From positions 1 through 64,000 of the forward strand of contig NZ_FQZD01000012.1 in assembly GCF_900141835.1 (NCBI RefSeq): a DNA stretch of 64,000 bases. The letters run 5' to 3'. Below, piece by piece: positions 55,647 to 64,000 of this stretch (position 1 is its first letter; each line of letters starts with the position of its first letter). The translations under genes and the position numbers were made by a program. The notes under the pieces were generated by a model. That model had not been told where the DNA came from. It was given only the letters and a program-made list of their open reading frames with translations, and made no database searches. Origin of the DNA: Propionispora hippei DSM 15287. Its GTDB lineage: Bacteria > Bacillota > Negativicutes > Propionisporales > Propionisporaceae.

Positions 55647-58550
55647 ATGGCCGGAAATGCAGCGATGACAATTTTTATCGGCGGTGATAACAGCGACTTT
55701 CTGAAAAAATGGGAGAGCACCAGACGCGCCTTACGCAAAGGGCTTGGTTCGGAAGCGATGGCAGCGTCAGAAAGCATTGCCACCGGCCTAGCCGCCGCAA
55801 CCGCAGCCCTCGGCGTTTTCGGTATTGCCAGCATCAAATTGGCGGGCGACATGGACGCCAGCCGCAAAGCGCTCACGACGCTGCTCGGCGATGCGCAGGC
55901 AGCAGAAAAAATGCTCTCCGAGCTGGCCACGTTTGCGGCGGATACCCCTTTTGAATTGCCAGGTCTTTTGACTGCATCGAAAAAACTATTGGCCTTCGGC
56001 TTTGCGTCGCAAGACATCATTCCGATGCTGGCAGCCATTGGGGACGCGGCGGCGATGTTAGGGATTGGGCAGGAGGGCATTAGCCGCTTAACCAATGCCA
56101 TCGGCCAAATGCAAGCCAAAGGAAAAGTATCGGCGGAAGAAATGATGCAGCTTGCTGAAGCCGGTGTGCCAGCCTGGAAGTTTTTAGCGGATGCCATTGG
56201 CACGGACATCCCAACCGCAATGAAAATGGCCGAACAAGGTGCGATTGACAGCACTACCGGCATCAATGCGCTCTTAATGGGCATGCAGTCCAAGTTCCAG
56301 GGCGGCATGGAAGCCATGAGCAAGACCATCCCTGGACTCATGTCGACCATCAAGGACAATGTGGGCATGGTCATGGTCGAAATCGGCGACAGTATTGCGA
56401 AGAATTTAAATCTGGTCGAAAAGCTGCAAGGCGTTGCAGACTGGTTGTCGCAATTTGCTGCGGCAGTCAAAGCGCTCGGGCTGAAAGAAGCTCTGCAAGG
56501 CATGATCCCGCCAGAGGTCATCGCCTCGGTGTTTGTCCTCTCCGGCGCGTTATTGGGAGCGGCAGTTCCAGCGCTTGTGGCGTTTGGGATTGCGGCCTGG
56601 ACGGCACTGGCCCCTCTATTACCCTTTATTGCAGCCGGCGCTGCAGTAGGGCTACTGGCTTACGAAATCTGGACCAATTGGGAGCCGCTATCCGAATTGT
56701 TCAGCACTTTGTGGAGTACGGTTACGGCCATTTTTACTGATGCTTGGAACGCGATTACCAATGTAGTAGACAATGCTGTGACCACAGTGACTACAGCTAT
56801 TTCTGACGCTTGGAATGCCATCGTAAGTTTCACGGTTGGCATCTGGAACAGCATTGTAACGACCATATCCGAAGCGTGGAATTGGATCACCGGTCTTGTT
56901 GAAGATGCGCTGAGTGCGGTGGCCCAGTTCATTGGAGATGGCTGGAACGCGGCGGGTGAAGCCACCTCAAGTGTATGGAACGGCATCGTAGATTTAATCG
57001 ATGGCGCTTGGGCCAGCATTAAAGAAGTGGTTGCACAGGGCATCAACTGGATTGTGGACAAACTTAGCCCGCTGAAAAGCTTTTTTGCACAGTTCATTCC
57101 CGATTCGGTAGGAGACTGGTTTAACAAGGTCACTGAGGGAATAGGTAAAATAGGTGCGGCGGCGGGCAAGTTCAGCTTTGGCTTTAGCCGCAAGGATATA
57201 TCCGCCCTGCTTCCTCAGATGACAAAGCCTAACACCAAGTTCACGGGTTTAACAAATGCCGCCCCAGGCACAAGTTCGCCAGCGAGCGGCAGTGGAACAG
57301 ACAAAGCGGCAAAAGATTTTGAGAAACTGCAGAAAAAAGCGGAGCAGGCAAGCAAGGCGATTGAAAAAGAATGGCTGCAGCTTACCGCCACCCAGATGGA
57401 TGCCCTTGACGCCTGGTTTGCCGATGAACTGGACACCCTGAACGAATCCAAAGAAGCAAATGAGAACTATGAGCGGGATGTTCTGCGGCTTAATGAGATT
57501 TACGCCGCCAAAAAGAAAAAGATTCTGCTGGACGAGCAAAAGGAAAACAACCGGATTGCCGATCAGGCGGCTGATTTGGCCCGGAGTCTCTCCGACAAAA
57601 TGGGCGGGCTTGGCCTGGCTGGCGTTGACAAGCAGAAGTTTGACATCGAAACCGATGCGGCGCGGCAAATCGGTGACATACAGAAAAAATACAGGGATCT
57701 TGCCCTGGAGTATTCCACTGGCACAGCTTCCCAGCAGGAGCAGTTTCGCAAGGCGTGGGAAGCCAATGGAATCCAGTTTACTATCGCAGAAACTGGCATG
57801 GTGGATTTCAGCCGCCAGGCGGCTGCCGAACAGGTCGCCATTGAAGCTGAGAAAAACCAAAAAATAAAAGATCTGCACTACGATCGCGTGAAATTTCAGG
57901 AAGAACTGGACAGAGCGCGGTCAGACGGGGACATCACCAAATTCCAACAGCTTCTAACTACCGAGCAGGCGATGTTCGCACAAGACTTAGCAGGAAAGCA
58001 ACAATTTATTGATGCGTATTATGAAGTTTGGAAGGGGTCTCATAAATCTTCCGTGGAGATAATGGCTCAGCAAATGTCCGGTACTTACGATGGCCTGAAA
58101 GACTTTTTTTCAGACGTTATTACCGGTACGAAATCCATAGGGGAAGCTTGGCAGGATCTAGGCAAAAGAATTATGAAAATTATTGCGGATATGGCGGCTG
58201 AGTGGCTGGCAAGCCAAATTATCATGTCTTTATTTCCCTCGTTTGCACCCGCAAAAACACGAGGCGGGATTTCCGGAATTCCAGGACAATATGCTGCCGG
58301 CGGCAACTATCCCGGCGGCCTTGCCTTAGTCGGGGAAAAAGGGCCTGAACTTATTAATTTCAATCGGGGCGGCCATGTATTTACCGCAGCGGAAACTAAG
58401 AAAGTGTTACGTGCCGATGCAAACAATACCAGACCTATGATCATTAATATGAACATCACGACACCGGATGCTTCCAGTTTCCGCCGCAGTCAGTCGCAAA
58501 TCATGGCAGAGGCTAACGCCGCTTTTGCTTTGGGAAGGAGAAATCTCTAG
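55647..58550 (+). CDS. Tail tape measure protein
   Basis: 967 residues from ATG 55647 (AAGAAGGGTGAGACC). Hydrophobic/helical N-terminal part (AATGLAAATAALGVFG-like, SRLTNAIGQMQAKGKV) with a hydrophobic segment of ~50 residues (near 290-345) that could insert into the host membrane. A repetitive Trp-rich section follows (AWNAI, IWNSI, AWNWI, VWNGI), then coiled helices. Tape length of ~967 residues at about 0.15 nm per residue suggests a tail near 145 nm; this is an estimate. Confidence 0.93.
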   Translation: MAGNAAMTIFIGGDNSDFLKKWESTRRALRKGLGSEAMAASESIATGLAAATAALGVFGIASIKLAGDMDASRKALTTLLGDAQAAEKMLSELATFAADTPFELPGLLTASKKLLAFGFASQDIIPMLAAIGDAAAMLGIGQEGISRLTNAIGQMQAKGKVSAEEMMQLAEAGVPAWKFLADAIGTDIPTAMKMAEQGAIDSTTGINALLMGMQSKFQGGMEAMSKTIPGLMSTIKDNVGMVMVEIGDSIAKNLNLVEKLQGVADWLSQFAAAVKALGLKEALQGMIPPEVIASVFVLSGALLGAAVPALVAFGIAAWTALAPLLPFIAAGAAVGLLAYEIWTNWEPLSELFSTLWSTVTAIFTDAWNAITNVVDNAVTTVTTAISDAWNAIVSFTVGIWNSIVTTISEAWNWITGLVEDALSAVAQFIGDGWNAAGEATSSVWNGIVDLIDGAWASIKEVVAQGINWIVDKLSPLKSFFAQFIPDSVGDWFNKVTEGIGKIGAAAGKFSFGFSRKDISALLPQMTKPNTKFTGLTNAAPGTSSPASGSGTDKAAKDFEKLQKKAEQASKAIEKEWLQLTATQMDALDAWFADELDTLNESKEANENYERDVLRLNEIYAAKKKKILLDEQKENNRIADQAADLARSLSDKMGGLGLAGVDKQKFDIETDAARQIGDIQKKYRDLALEYSTGTASQQEQFRKAWEANGIQFTIAETGMVDFSRQAAAEQVAIEAEKNQKIKDLHYDRVKFQEELDRARSDGDITKFQQLLTTEQAMFAQDLAGKQQFIDAYYEVWKGSHKSSVEIMAQQMSGTYDGLKDFFSDVITGTKSIGEAWQDLGKRIMKIIADMAAEWLASQIIMSLFPSFAPAKTRGGISGIPGQYAAGGNYPGGLALVGEKGPELINFNRGGHVFTAAETKKVLRADANNTRPMIINMNITTPDASSFRRSQSQIMAEANAAFALGRRNL

Positions 58551-58551
58551 A

Positions 58552-59157
58552 ATGCAAGCTTTTCATGAAGTGCAGTTTCCACCCGATATCTCCTATGGCG
58601 TAACTGGCGGTCCGGAGTATTCTACCGATGTTGTCATGACCGGTTCAGGCTATGAGCAGCGCAATATCAACTGGTCCCAGGCAAAATGTAAGTACCAAGC
58701 CGCGCATGGTGTTAAAAATGAAAACCAGATGAGAAGGCTGCTCGCCTTCTTCCGTGCGCGGCGCGGCAAAGCGTATGGCTTTCGCTTTAAGGATTGGCTT
58801 GACTTTACGGGAAGCAGAGAAATGATCGGTGTCGGCGATGGAAAAACGATAACCTTTCAACTAATAAAAACCTACATTGATGATGCCGGCTATACAGAGG
58901 TAAGAAAAATCCGAAAGCCAGTGACAGGGACGGTCAGGGTATATCTGGATGGTGCTGAACAGACCGACGGATGGTCGGTAAATTACACGACCGGGATTGT
59001 CACCTTTACCGCGGCGCCAGCCGCAGAGGTTATTATCACTGCGGATTATGAGTTTGATGTGCCTGTCCGCTTTGACACTGATCATTGCCCGCTATCCATT
59101 AAGGAATGGGACATTTATAGCTGGGACAATATTCCGCTGGTTGAAATACGAGTATAG
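58552..59157 (+). CDS. DUF2460 distal tail protein (GTA gp12-like)
   Basis: 201 residues. FHEVQFPPDISYGVTGGPEYS at the start, RRGKAYGFRFKDWLDF, and CPLSIKEWDIYSWDNIPLVEIR at the end are clear DUF2460 features. The Rhodobacter gene transfer agent g12 product of this family is the distal tail protein. ATG 58552 with GGGAAGGAGAAATC. Confidence 0.9.
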   Translation: MQAFHEVQFPPDISYGVTGGPEYSTDVVMTGSGYEQRNINWSQAKCKYQAAHGVKNENQMRRLLAFFRARRGKAYGFRFKDWLDFTGSREMIGVGDGKTITFQLIKTYIDDAGYTEVRKIRKPVTGTVRVYLDGAEQTDGWSVNYTTGIVTFTAAPAAEVIITADYEFDVPVRFDTDHCPLSIKEWDIYSWDNIPLVEIRV

Positions 59158-59166
59158 GAGAGATTT

Positions 59167-59538
59167 ATGACAACGGCAGCTTCTGTCATACACATCTATA
59201 ATGGCTCAGTAACGCTTGGCGGCACGGATGGGGATTTGGTTACTGAAACAGCAGTTGGCGGCAATCGGATACTACTCGAATTAAATCGCGGTGCAGAATC
59301 GAATGTTGTTCCCTTAGCTGCTCGGGCTACCACTGCCGCCTGTTATCTTGTTCAGATTGTCTCAGACAATGGTAGGATACTGCTGTCGATAGATAGTGTT
59401 CACTGGGTAAAATCGATTTTTCTTCTAACTGTGGGAACGAATAATAGCTTGTTTTATATAAAAAGCATTGCAGATCAAGACGAAGATTATGGCAATACCG
59501 TATGGAGCTTAAAAGTAGATTATTATGCTCCAGTGTAA
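59167..59538 (+). CDS. Tail-region protein, first of three small related proteins
   Basis: 123 residues. N-terminal IHIYNGSVTLGGTDGDLVTE resembles the next two proteins (GGTDG motif). Beta-rich sequence follows. Function unknown; position in the tail tip suggests a structural or receptor-contact role. It has no database name that I recognise. Confidence 0.65.
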   Translation: MTTAASVIHIYNGSVTLGGTDGDLVTETAVGGNRILLELNRGAESNVVPLAARATTAACYLVQIVSDNGRILLSIDSVHWVKSIFLLTVGTNNSLFYIKSIADQDEDYGNTVWSLKVDYYAPV

Positions 59539-59551
59539 GAAAGGAGATTTT

Positions 59552-59944
59552 ATGGGATTGCATTTTTATGTTGGCGGTACAACCGGTGCTCAAAATGGGA
59601 CGCTTTTATCTGACGGCGATATGACCAACCCCTTAATCTTTGATGGAATGTATCCGGCAGCAGGAGTTACAGTTTCCAAGTCACGCAGCATTCATATTCG
59701 GGCCGATACCGGAGAGACTTGGCATTGGGTGCAAGTGCAGGTACGCGGAGCATACTCCGCTAATTATGGCCTGACATCAAATGTTGGTGCGAATGACGGA
59801 TATCATTCTTCAATCGGTTGTTTATTACTTGCTACAGTTACCGATGTCAACCAACCTATTACCGTTTCGGGTTCTTGTTCGGGCAGCGACACGAACTCGC
59901 CGGATGTGACCTCTAAACTGGTGGCGTGGGGGTGGAAAGTCTAA
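59552..59944 (+). CDS. Tail-region protein, second of three small related proteins
   Basis: 130 residues from ATG 59552 (AAAGGAGATTTT). LHFYVGGTTGAQNGTLLSDG and SIHIRADTGETWHWVQVQVR are beta-rich. Together with the third protein it shows a common layout: short aromatic strand, G/T-rich loop, then I/V-rich strand ending in RADTG or RCDAG. Stop overlaps the next ATG (TAATG). Confidence 0.65.
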   Translation: MGLHFYVGGTTGAQNGTLLSDGDMTNPLIFDGMYPAAGVTVSKSRSIHIRADTGETWHWVQVQVRGAYSANYGLTSNVGANDGYHSSIGCLLLATVTDVNQPITVSGSCSGSDTNSPDVTSKLVAWGWKV

Positions 59945-60378
59945 TGGCACATTTAAACGTATATGTGAATGGAACTCCCGGAGGCACAGACGGCATACTT
60001 GCAACAACAGATACGCTCATTGCGGACGGAATTATGTTTCCCAGCAACTTCGGCTCAACTGGCTTTACTGTTATTCCGTTGTGCCTGAGGTGCGATGCGG
60101 GTTTCAACGCCCAATCTGTAAAGATTACAACTCCTGCTCCGCAGTTTTTTTGTATTCTTCGCGGTACAACAACCAATACCGACATATTTACTTCCGCAGC
60201 GTCCATGTATTCCAATACAGGTTGGACTGCCAATTCATTTACGAATGGCAGTTTTTATAGCGGAATTACTGTTGGTAATACGAATGTTGCCTTTTTGGTG
60301 CTTGCAAGCGGCAACTCAACTCTGACAACAGGCATAACTGATTTCTTCACTTTATCCTTTATTGAAGTTGCTGTTTAG
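59944..60378 (+). CDS. Tail-region protein, third of three small related proteins
   Basis: 144 residues: LNVYVNGTPGGTDGILATTD, TGFTVIPLCLRCDAGF, and a Thr/Asn/Ser-rich remainder typical of adhesin or baseplate decoration domains. The Cys pair (CLRC) is not seen in the other two. Confidence 0.65.
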   Translation: MAHLNVYVNGTPGGTDGILATTDTLIADGIMFPSNFGSTGFTVIPLCLRCDAGFNAQSVKITTPAPQFFCILRGTTTNTDIFTSAASMYSNTGWTANSFTNGSFYSGITVGNTNVAFLVLASGNSTLTTGITDFFTLSFIEVAV

Positions 60379-60396
60379 TATTGGCGGTGAAATGCT

Positions 60397-61686
60397 TTGG
60401 CTACGACATTAACTATTAGCGGGCGGCGTAATATAAACACGAATACGCAGACGGAATATCAACACGACCTGAAAAGGGTTTGGATTACTGGTGGCGTTGC
60501 AGTTCGGGGAACTAGAAATATTAATATGCAGGTATCAAGCTTCTATGTCTCTGACTTAAAACGCAACTGGCTGTCTGGCGGTTTATCGGTTAAAGGCACC
60601 CGTTTTATCAATACTCAAACGCAGACTGCGTATATTCATGATCTCAAACGGAGTTGGCTTCCAGGCGGACTTAGAGTCATAGGTACCAGAAATATTAACT
60701 CAAGTGCATTGCCGTCATATGTCGCAGATCTATTTCGCATTAAGAATGTGACTCTGGAACAATTTTCTAGCGTAATGTATTTACTTCGGAGGATTCTGCA
60801 ACCCCCGGGAATACCGTGGATGCAAACCGATGTGACTACTATTGCCTGGTGTTGGAATTTAACGTTGCAAGATGGTGCCGTCATGGGATTTACTAACCAT
60901 GACAGAGATCTTGTCATCAATAACATAACCTACGAGGCAAGCAGCGGCTTTGAGCCAACCGCTGTGGATACGACAAATGATATGGCAACCGATAATCTTG
61001 ACGTAACTGGCATGCTCGACAGCGAACGTATTAAAACGACCGATATCTCAAACGGACGTTTTGACTTCGCCGAAGTCGAGATTTTTTTATGTAACTGGGC
61101 AAAGGTGACCGATCCTGTGCTGATTTTGAGACGGGGTACCATTGGCCGTATTTCGCACGGGAAAAACGGTTTTCAGGCCGAAGTTCGCGGTTTGCTGGAA
61201 GCTTTTCAACAAGCAGCGGGATTAGCGTACCAAAAACAATGCCGGGCACAGTTTGGCGACAGTCAATGCGGTTTGAATAAAGCAGCCTACACTTTTACAG
61301 GTTCGGTAACTTCAATCTCCCAGGATGGTTCTTTTTCAACCAATCTCACGCAAGAAGATGACTATTTTAGTTATGGCGTAATTCGTTTTGACCGAACCGG
61401 TGAAGAAATGGAAGTTAAAAAATATAGCCAAACCGGCGGCGGTATTTCACTATTCTTGCCGGTCTCAGATATTGCAGTAGGAGACACGTTTTCTGTTTCC
61501 GCGGGGTGTGACGGGAATTTTTCTACTTGTAAAACAAGGTTCAGCAACGTTTTTAATTTTCGGGGAGAGCCATTCATTCCTGGTAATGACTTAATGGCAT
61601 CCTATCCCGGAAAGCAAGACTCAGCAACTGTTCCGGAAAGTCAGGCGAATAATCCAGAGAATTTGAGGTGGGGAGGAAGTGGATAG
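60397..61686 (+). CDS. DUF2163 tail hub protein with 29-residue N-terminal repeats
   Basis: 429 residues. From about residue 138 it is a DUF2163 protein (GTA gp13-like hub): FTNHDRDLVINNITYEASSGF, the cysteine pairs CRAQFGDSQC and CDGNFSTC (four cysteines probably binding an iron-sulfur cluster as in the gene transfer agent hub), and FRGEPFIPGNDLM. Ahead of it, residues 10-114 contain 3.5 copies of a 29-residue repeat; DLKR at 24-27, 53-56 and 82-85 and DLFR at 111-114 mark the period. The repeats end in W(L/I)xGGLxVxGT. The start is TTG 60397. Confidence 0.87.
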   Translation: MATTLTISGRRNINTNTQTEYQHDLKRVWITGGVAVRGTRNINMQVSSFYVSDLKRNWLSGGLSVKGTRFINTQTQTAYIHDLKRSWLPGGLRVIGTRNINSSALPSYVADLFRIKNVTLEQFSSVMYLLRRILQPPGIPWMQTDVTTIAWCWNLTLQDGAVMGFTNHDRDLVINNITYEASSGFEPTAVDTTNDMATDNLDVTGMLDSERIKTTDISNGRFDFAEVEIFLCNWAKVTDPVLILRRGTIGRISHGKNGFQAEVRGLLEAFQQAAGLAYQKQCRAQFGDSQCGLNKAAYTFTGSVTSISQDGSFSTNLTQEDDYFSYGVIRFDRTGEEMEVKKYSQTGGGISLFLPVSDIAVGDTFSVSAGCDGNFSTCKTRFSNVFNFRGEPFIPGNDLMASYPGKQDSATVPESQANNPENLRWGGSG

Positions 61687-61688
61687 AG

Positions 61689-62120
61689 ATGAAACGACAA
61701 GACATTGTTATAGAAGCAAAAAAATGGTTGGGGACGAAATGGCAGCATCAGGCCAGCTTAAAGCAAGTTGCCTGTGATTGTGTCGGCCTAGTGCGCGGTG
61801 TATATTGCGAGCTTACAGGGATAGACGTCGATATTGATATTGATTATCCCGCTACCTGGCACTTATTCAAAAAAGAAGAACGCCTGTATGCTGAAGCGAA
61901 AAGACACATGGTGGAAATCAGAAAGGACGAAGCCAGGCCGGGAGATGTGCTTGTTTTTGGGTTTTATGATCATCCGGCTAGCCATGTTGGCATATTGACT
62001 TCCCCTGATACCTTTATTCATAGCTATCAGGATATTGGACAAGTCATTGAAACCCGCTTGGACGATGCTTGGAAAAAGCGGCTGCGTTTTGCTTTCTCCT
62101 ATCCTGGAGTTCTAGGCTGA
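61689..62120 (+). CDS. NlpC/P60-type tail peptidoglycan hydrolase (GTA gp14-like)
   Basis: 143 residues. NlpC/P60 active site: the catalytic Cys in CDCVGLVRG (about residue 33) and His in SHVGIL. It digests cell wall at the tail tip during infection. It overlaps the next gene (TGATG), and lies in the gene-transfer-agent order. Confidence 0.88.
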   Translation: MKRQDIVIEAKKWLGTKWQHQASLKQVACDCVGLVRGVYCELTGIDVDIDIDYPATWHLFKKEERLYAEAKRHMVEIRKDEARPGDVLVFGFYDHPASHVGILTSPDTFIHSYQDIGQVIETRLDDAWKKRLRFAFSYPGVLG

Positions 62121-64000
62121 TGGCTACCTTGCTTTTAGCAACCATTCCTGCCAATGCCTTTTGGAGCGCTGCTTTAACAATGCTGGGCGGCTATATTGAC
62201 AGTAAACTCTTTGGCCCCCACGTTACGCAGGAAGTCGGCAAAATGAGTGATTTGCAGATGCAGACTGCTTCCTACGGCGCACCAATTCCTCTGATTCTTG
62301 GGACCTGCCGCTCGACAGGCAATGTAATATGGTCTACCAAATTTGTGGAGCATACAAAAACAGAAAAACAAGGCGGTAAGGGCGGCGGAGGCGGCGTAAC
62401 AACAACTACGTATTCTTATACTGTCAGTTTTGCTGTGGGTATTTGCCAGGGGCCAATAACTGCGATCGGACGCGTTTGGGCTGATGGTAAATTGGTTGAC
62501 TTGGCAAAGTATCAGCATACTGTCTACCTTGGCGGCGATACGCAAACTCCAGACAGCTGGATGGAAGCGGTAGAAGGTGCGGGAAATGTTCCTGCCTTCC
62601 GTGGGTTAGCTTATATTGTCTTTAAAGATCTTGCCATTGGCGATTTCGGCAACCGTATACCGTCATTCAGTTTTGAAGTAACCAGGCAGATCGATAATGT
62701 AAAAGCTTTGGTGGAAACAGTCTCGCTTAGTGCGGGACTACAATATACCGATGTTGATGCATCAGACCTTGAGGGACTTGCTATAACTGGAATCTCTTCT
62801 GCGGGAGACCAGACCCGTAGGAGTATCATTGAACAACTGCAGGCCGTATTTCTCTTTGATTCCATTGAGCGTAGCGGCAAGATTGTTTTTAAACGGAGAA
62901 ATGCAAATACTGCCTATGAAATACCGGATGAATATTTAGGAGCTTATGAAACATCTCCTCCTAATGAGCCATATAACCTGCAATACAAAGATGAACGTGA
63001 GCTGCCGCGCAGACTAACCATTAACTATTTGTCCAAAGACAAGGACTATCAGCAGGGAACAATGTCAGCCTATAGGCAAATTACGCAGAGTAAAAATGAG
63101 CAGACAGTAAGTGTTCAAATGGTTCTGGCAGATACCGATGCTAAAGAACTTGCTGAAGTACGGTTGTTTGAAGAGTGGCAGAATAGAAAAACATTGTCCC
63201 TGACACTTTCCAATCAATTTGGCTGGTTACTGCCGGGTGATATAGTAAAAGTTCCAATTCAGGAACAAAAGCAAAATTTCATGATTACCAAAACAACGTA
63301 TGGAAAGCCTGGGTTAATAAAAATTGAGGCGGTAGCTACCACCCAACAAGTATACACCTCTGTTGGCAGAGTGGTGGATTCTGAAACAAATCCCTCGATT
63401 CCCCCTGCTCCGGGGAATGTGTCCATATCCTTATTCGATTTGCCTCTTCTTCCCGGCGAAACGTCTGCTGAGCGGATGTTCGCAGCTTGCACCTCAGACG
63501 GCGCCTTCTATGGCGCTAACCTATTTCGATCCAATGATGGCGGCGGAACATGGAGCTATGTTGGGCAAGTGACACAGAATGCTGTTGTTGGGACAACCAT
63601 AACCGTCCTACCGCCTGGCAACAGTGTTACATGGGATGAAGCGTCTACTGTAGACGTTACACTTAGCCATGGGACGTTGGAGAGCCGCCCCGCTGGGGAT
63701 GTGTTAAATTATTTCAATGCTGCGTTAATTGGTGCGGAGATTGTGCAGTTTAAGCAGGCTTCTCTAATTGCCGCTAATACCTACCGGTTGTCAGGCTTAT
63801 TGCGCGGCAGGCTGGGCACGGAACATGAAGTCGGCTGTCATATTGCCAATGAACCGTTTCTTATGCTCAATTCGCTGCAGTCGATTTCTTTTCCGGCATC
63901 AGAGTGGCACATGGACAAACTTTATCGGATAGGACCGTCTACCTTGCCGATAACTGATGAGAAATATCGAGACTATACGGTTAACCTGAATGGGCTTGGG
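62120..64000 (+). CDS. GTA gp15-like tail tip/host-specificity protein, N-terminal part
   Basis: Open from ATG 62120 past the window end (627 residues visible). It begins with an Ala/Leu-rich segment, a conserved SYGAPIPLILGT and a glycine loop (GKGGGGG). A Phage-tail_3-type region and a LLRGRLGTEHEVG motif near residues 555-570 are typical of gp15 ('megatron') proteins that form the tail spike and contact the receptor. The rest of the gene lies outside the window. Confidence 0.85.
   Translation, partial: MATLLLATIPANAFWSAALTMLGGYIDSKLFGPHVTQEVGKMSDLQMQTASYGAPIPLILGTCRSTGNVIWSTKFVEHTKTEKQGGKGGGGGVTTTTYSYTVSFAVGICQGPITAIGRVWADGKLVDLAKYQHTVYLGGDTQTPDSWMEAVEGAGNVPAFRGLAYIVFKDLAIGDFGNRIPSFSFEVTRQIDNVKALVETVSLSAGLQYTDVDASDLEGLAITGISSAGDQTRRSIIEQLQAVFLFDSIERSGKIVFKRRNANTAYEIPDEYLGAYETSPPNEPYNLQYKDERELPRRLTINYLSKDKDYQQGTMSAYRQITQSKNEQTVSVQMVLADTDAKELAEVRLFEEWQNRKTLSLTLSNQFGWLLPGDIVKVPIQEQKQNFMITKTTYGKPGLIKIEAVATTQQVYTSVGRVVDSETNPSIPPAPGNVSISLFDLPLLPGETSAERMFAACTSDGAFYGANLFRSNDGGGTWSYVGQVTQNAVVGTTITVLPPGNSVTWDEASTVDVTLSHGTLESRPAGDVLNYFNAALIGAEIVQFKQASLIAANTYRLSGLLRGRLGTEHEVGCHIANEPFLMLNSLQSISFPASEWHMDKLYRIGPSTLPITDEKYRDYTVNLNGLG

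Larger units (their letters stand above)
25190..64000 (+). mobile_element. Siphovirus-type prophage, left part (continues past the window)
   Basis: All genes from 25408 onward run on the plus strand in phage order: regulation, replication, terminase, head, tail. The left boundary is uncertain: it lies between the rlmD terminator (22030) and 25400, so the RM locus may be cargo or a separate island. No integrase, holin or endolysin gene is present before 64000, so they and the right attachment site must lie to the right. The P27-type small terminase, HNH gene and cos-like region suggest cohesive-end packaging. Confidence 0.9.

Noticed and set aside
49276-62120. Long minus-strand frames in the structural region (for example 55601-56521, 51287-52153)
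   Set aside because: They lie opposite clear phage structural genes and have low-complexity antisense compositions.
25190-64000. CRISPR array, tRNA or rRNA genes
   Set aside because: No regularly spaced direct repeats of CRISPR type and no cloverleaf-like sequence were noticed; the only regular repeats are in coding sequence (29-residue repeats).

Overview
The window is a bacterial chromosome segment, about 22 kb of ordinary host genes followed by a restriction-modification locus and the left part of a large cos-type siphovirus prophage that runs off the right edge. The host genes (PcrA, LigA, GatCAB, a Lon-like protease, RlmD, a CBS/DRTGG-type manganese pyrophosphatase), strong GGAGG-type ribosome sites, frequent TTG/GTG starts and a Bacillus-type LexA box point to the Bacillota. 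A Negativicutes/Sporomusaceae-type host (Pelosinus, Sporomusa or relatives) is my best inference, but no rRNA or other decisive marker is present.

Layout. 1-255: the 3' end of an IS200/IS605 element. 256-634: no recognisable gene. 635-22030: host genes. These are a membrane-anchored divergent polysaccharide deacetylase; a minus-strand two-gene DNA-repair operon (radical SAM protein plus DUF4130 protein) under a promoter with an embedded LexA box; a family II pyrophosphatase; pcrA-ligA; a guanylate-kinase-like protein; small transport and secreted proteins; gatC-gatA-gatB; a CPBP protease; a Lon-like protease; and rlmD. 22217-25189: an AT-rich type II restriction-modification locus with a small HTH protein, two cytosine-N4-type methyltransferases of opposite motif order, and a convergent MvaI/BcnI-family endonuclease.

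25190-64000: prophage. The lysogeny/regulation module (25.4-29.4 kb) has two zinc-peptidase/HTH regulators with reversed domain order, separated by an RNA stem that can hide the second gene's ribosome site. After three strong hairpins comes the replication module (29.7-40.3 kb): DUF2800 nuclease, DUF2815 protein, family A DNA polymerase, BRO/KilAC antirepressor, VapE primase-helicase, VRR-NUC nuclease and SNF2 helicase, with an iteron-like repeat cluster after vapE. A late-regulator-like protein, a MazF-type toxin and a ribbon-helix-helix protein follow. An HNH nuclease and a cos-like region (41.7-42.4 kb) are separated from the terminase genes (47.2 kb) by an accessory cassette: zinc-finger HTH protein, ParB-methyltransferase fusion, 'virulence protein', amidoligase, gamma-glutamylcyclotransferase and DUF4314 protein.

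The structural genes (47.2-64 kb) follow the HK97 order: terminase, portal, ClpP-type protease, capsid, head fibre, connectors, tail tube, tail chaperone with a -1 frameshift at GGGAAAC, and tape measure. They end in a tail tip with the order of the Rhodobacter gene transfer agent (DUF2460, DUF2163, NlpC/P60, gp15-like). Three small related proteins are inserted in that tip, and a 29-residue repeat is fused to the DUF2163 hub. The lysis genes, integrase and right attachment site would lie beyond 64000.

The best candidate for an under-described system is the amidoligase cassette at 44.2-47.1 kb. Two otherwise unrelated proteins share a 38-residue C-terminal module (19 of 38 identical by eye), and both genes are preceded by the same 34-base upstream element.
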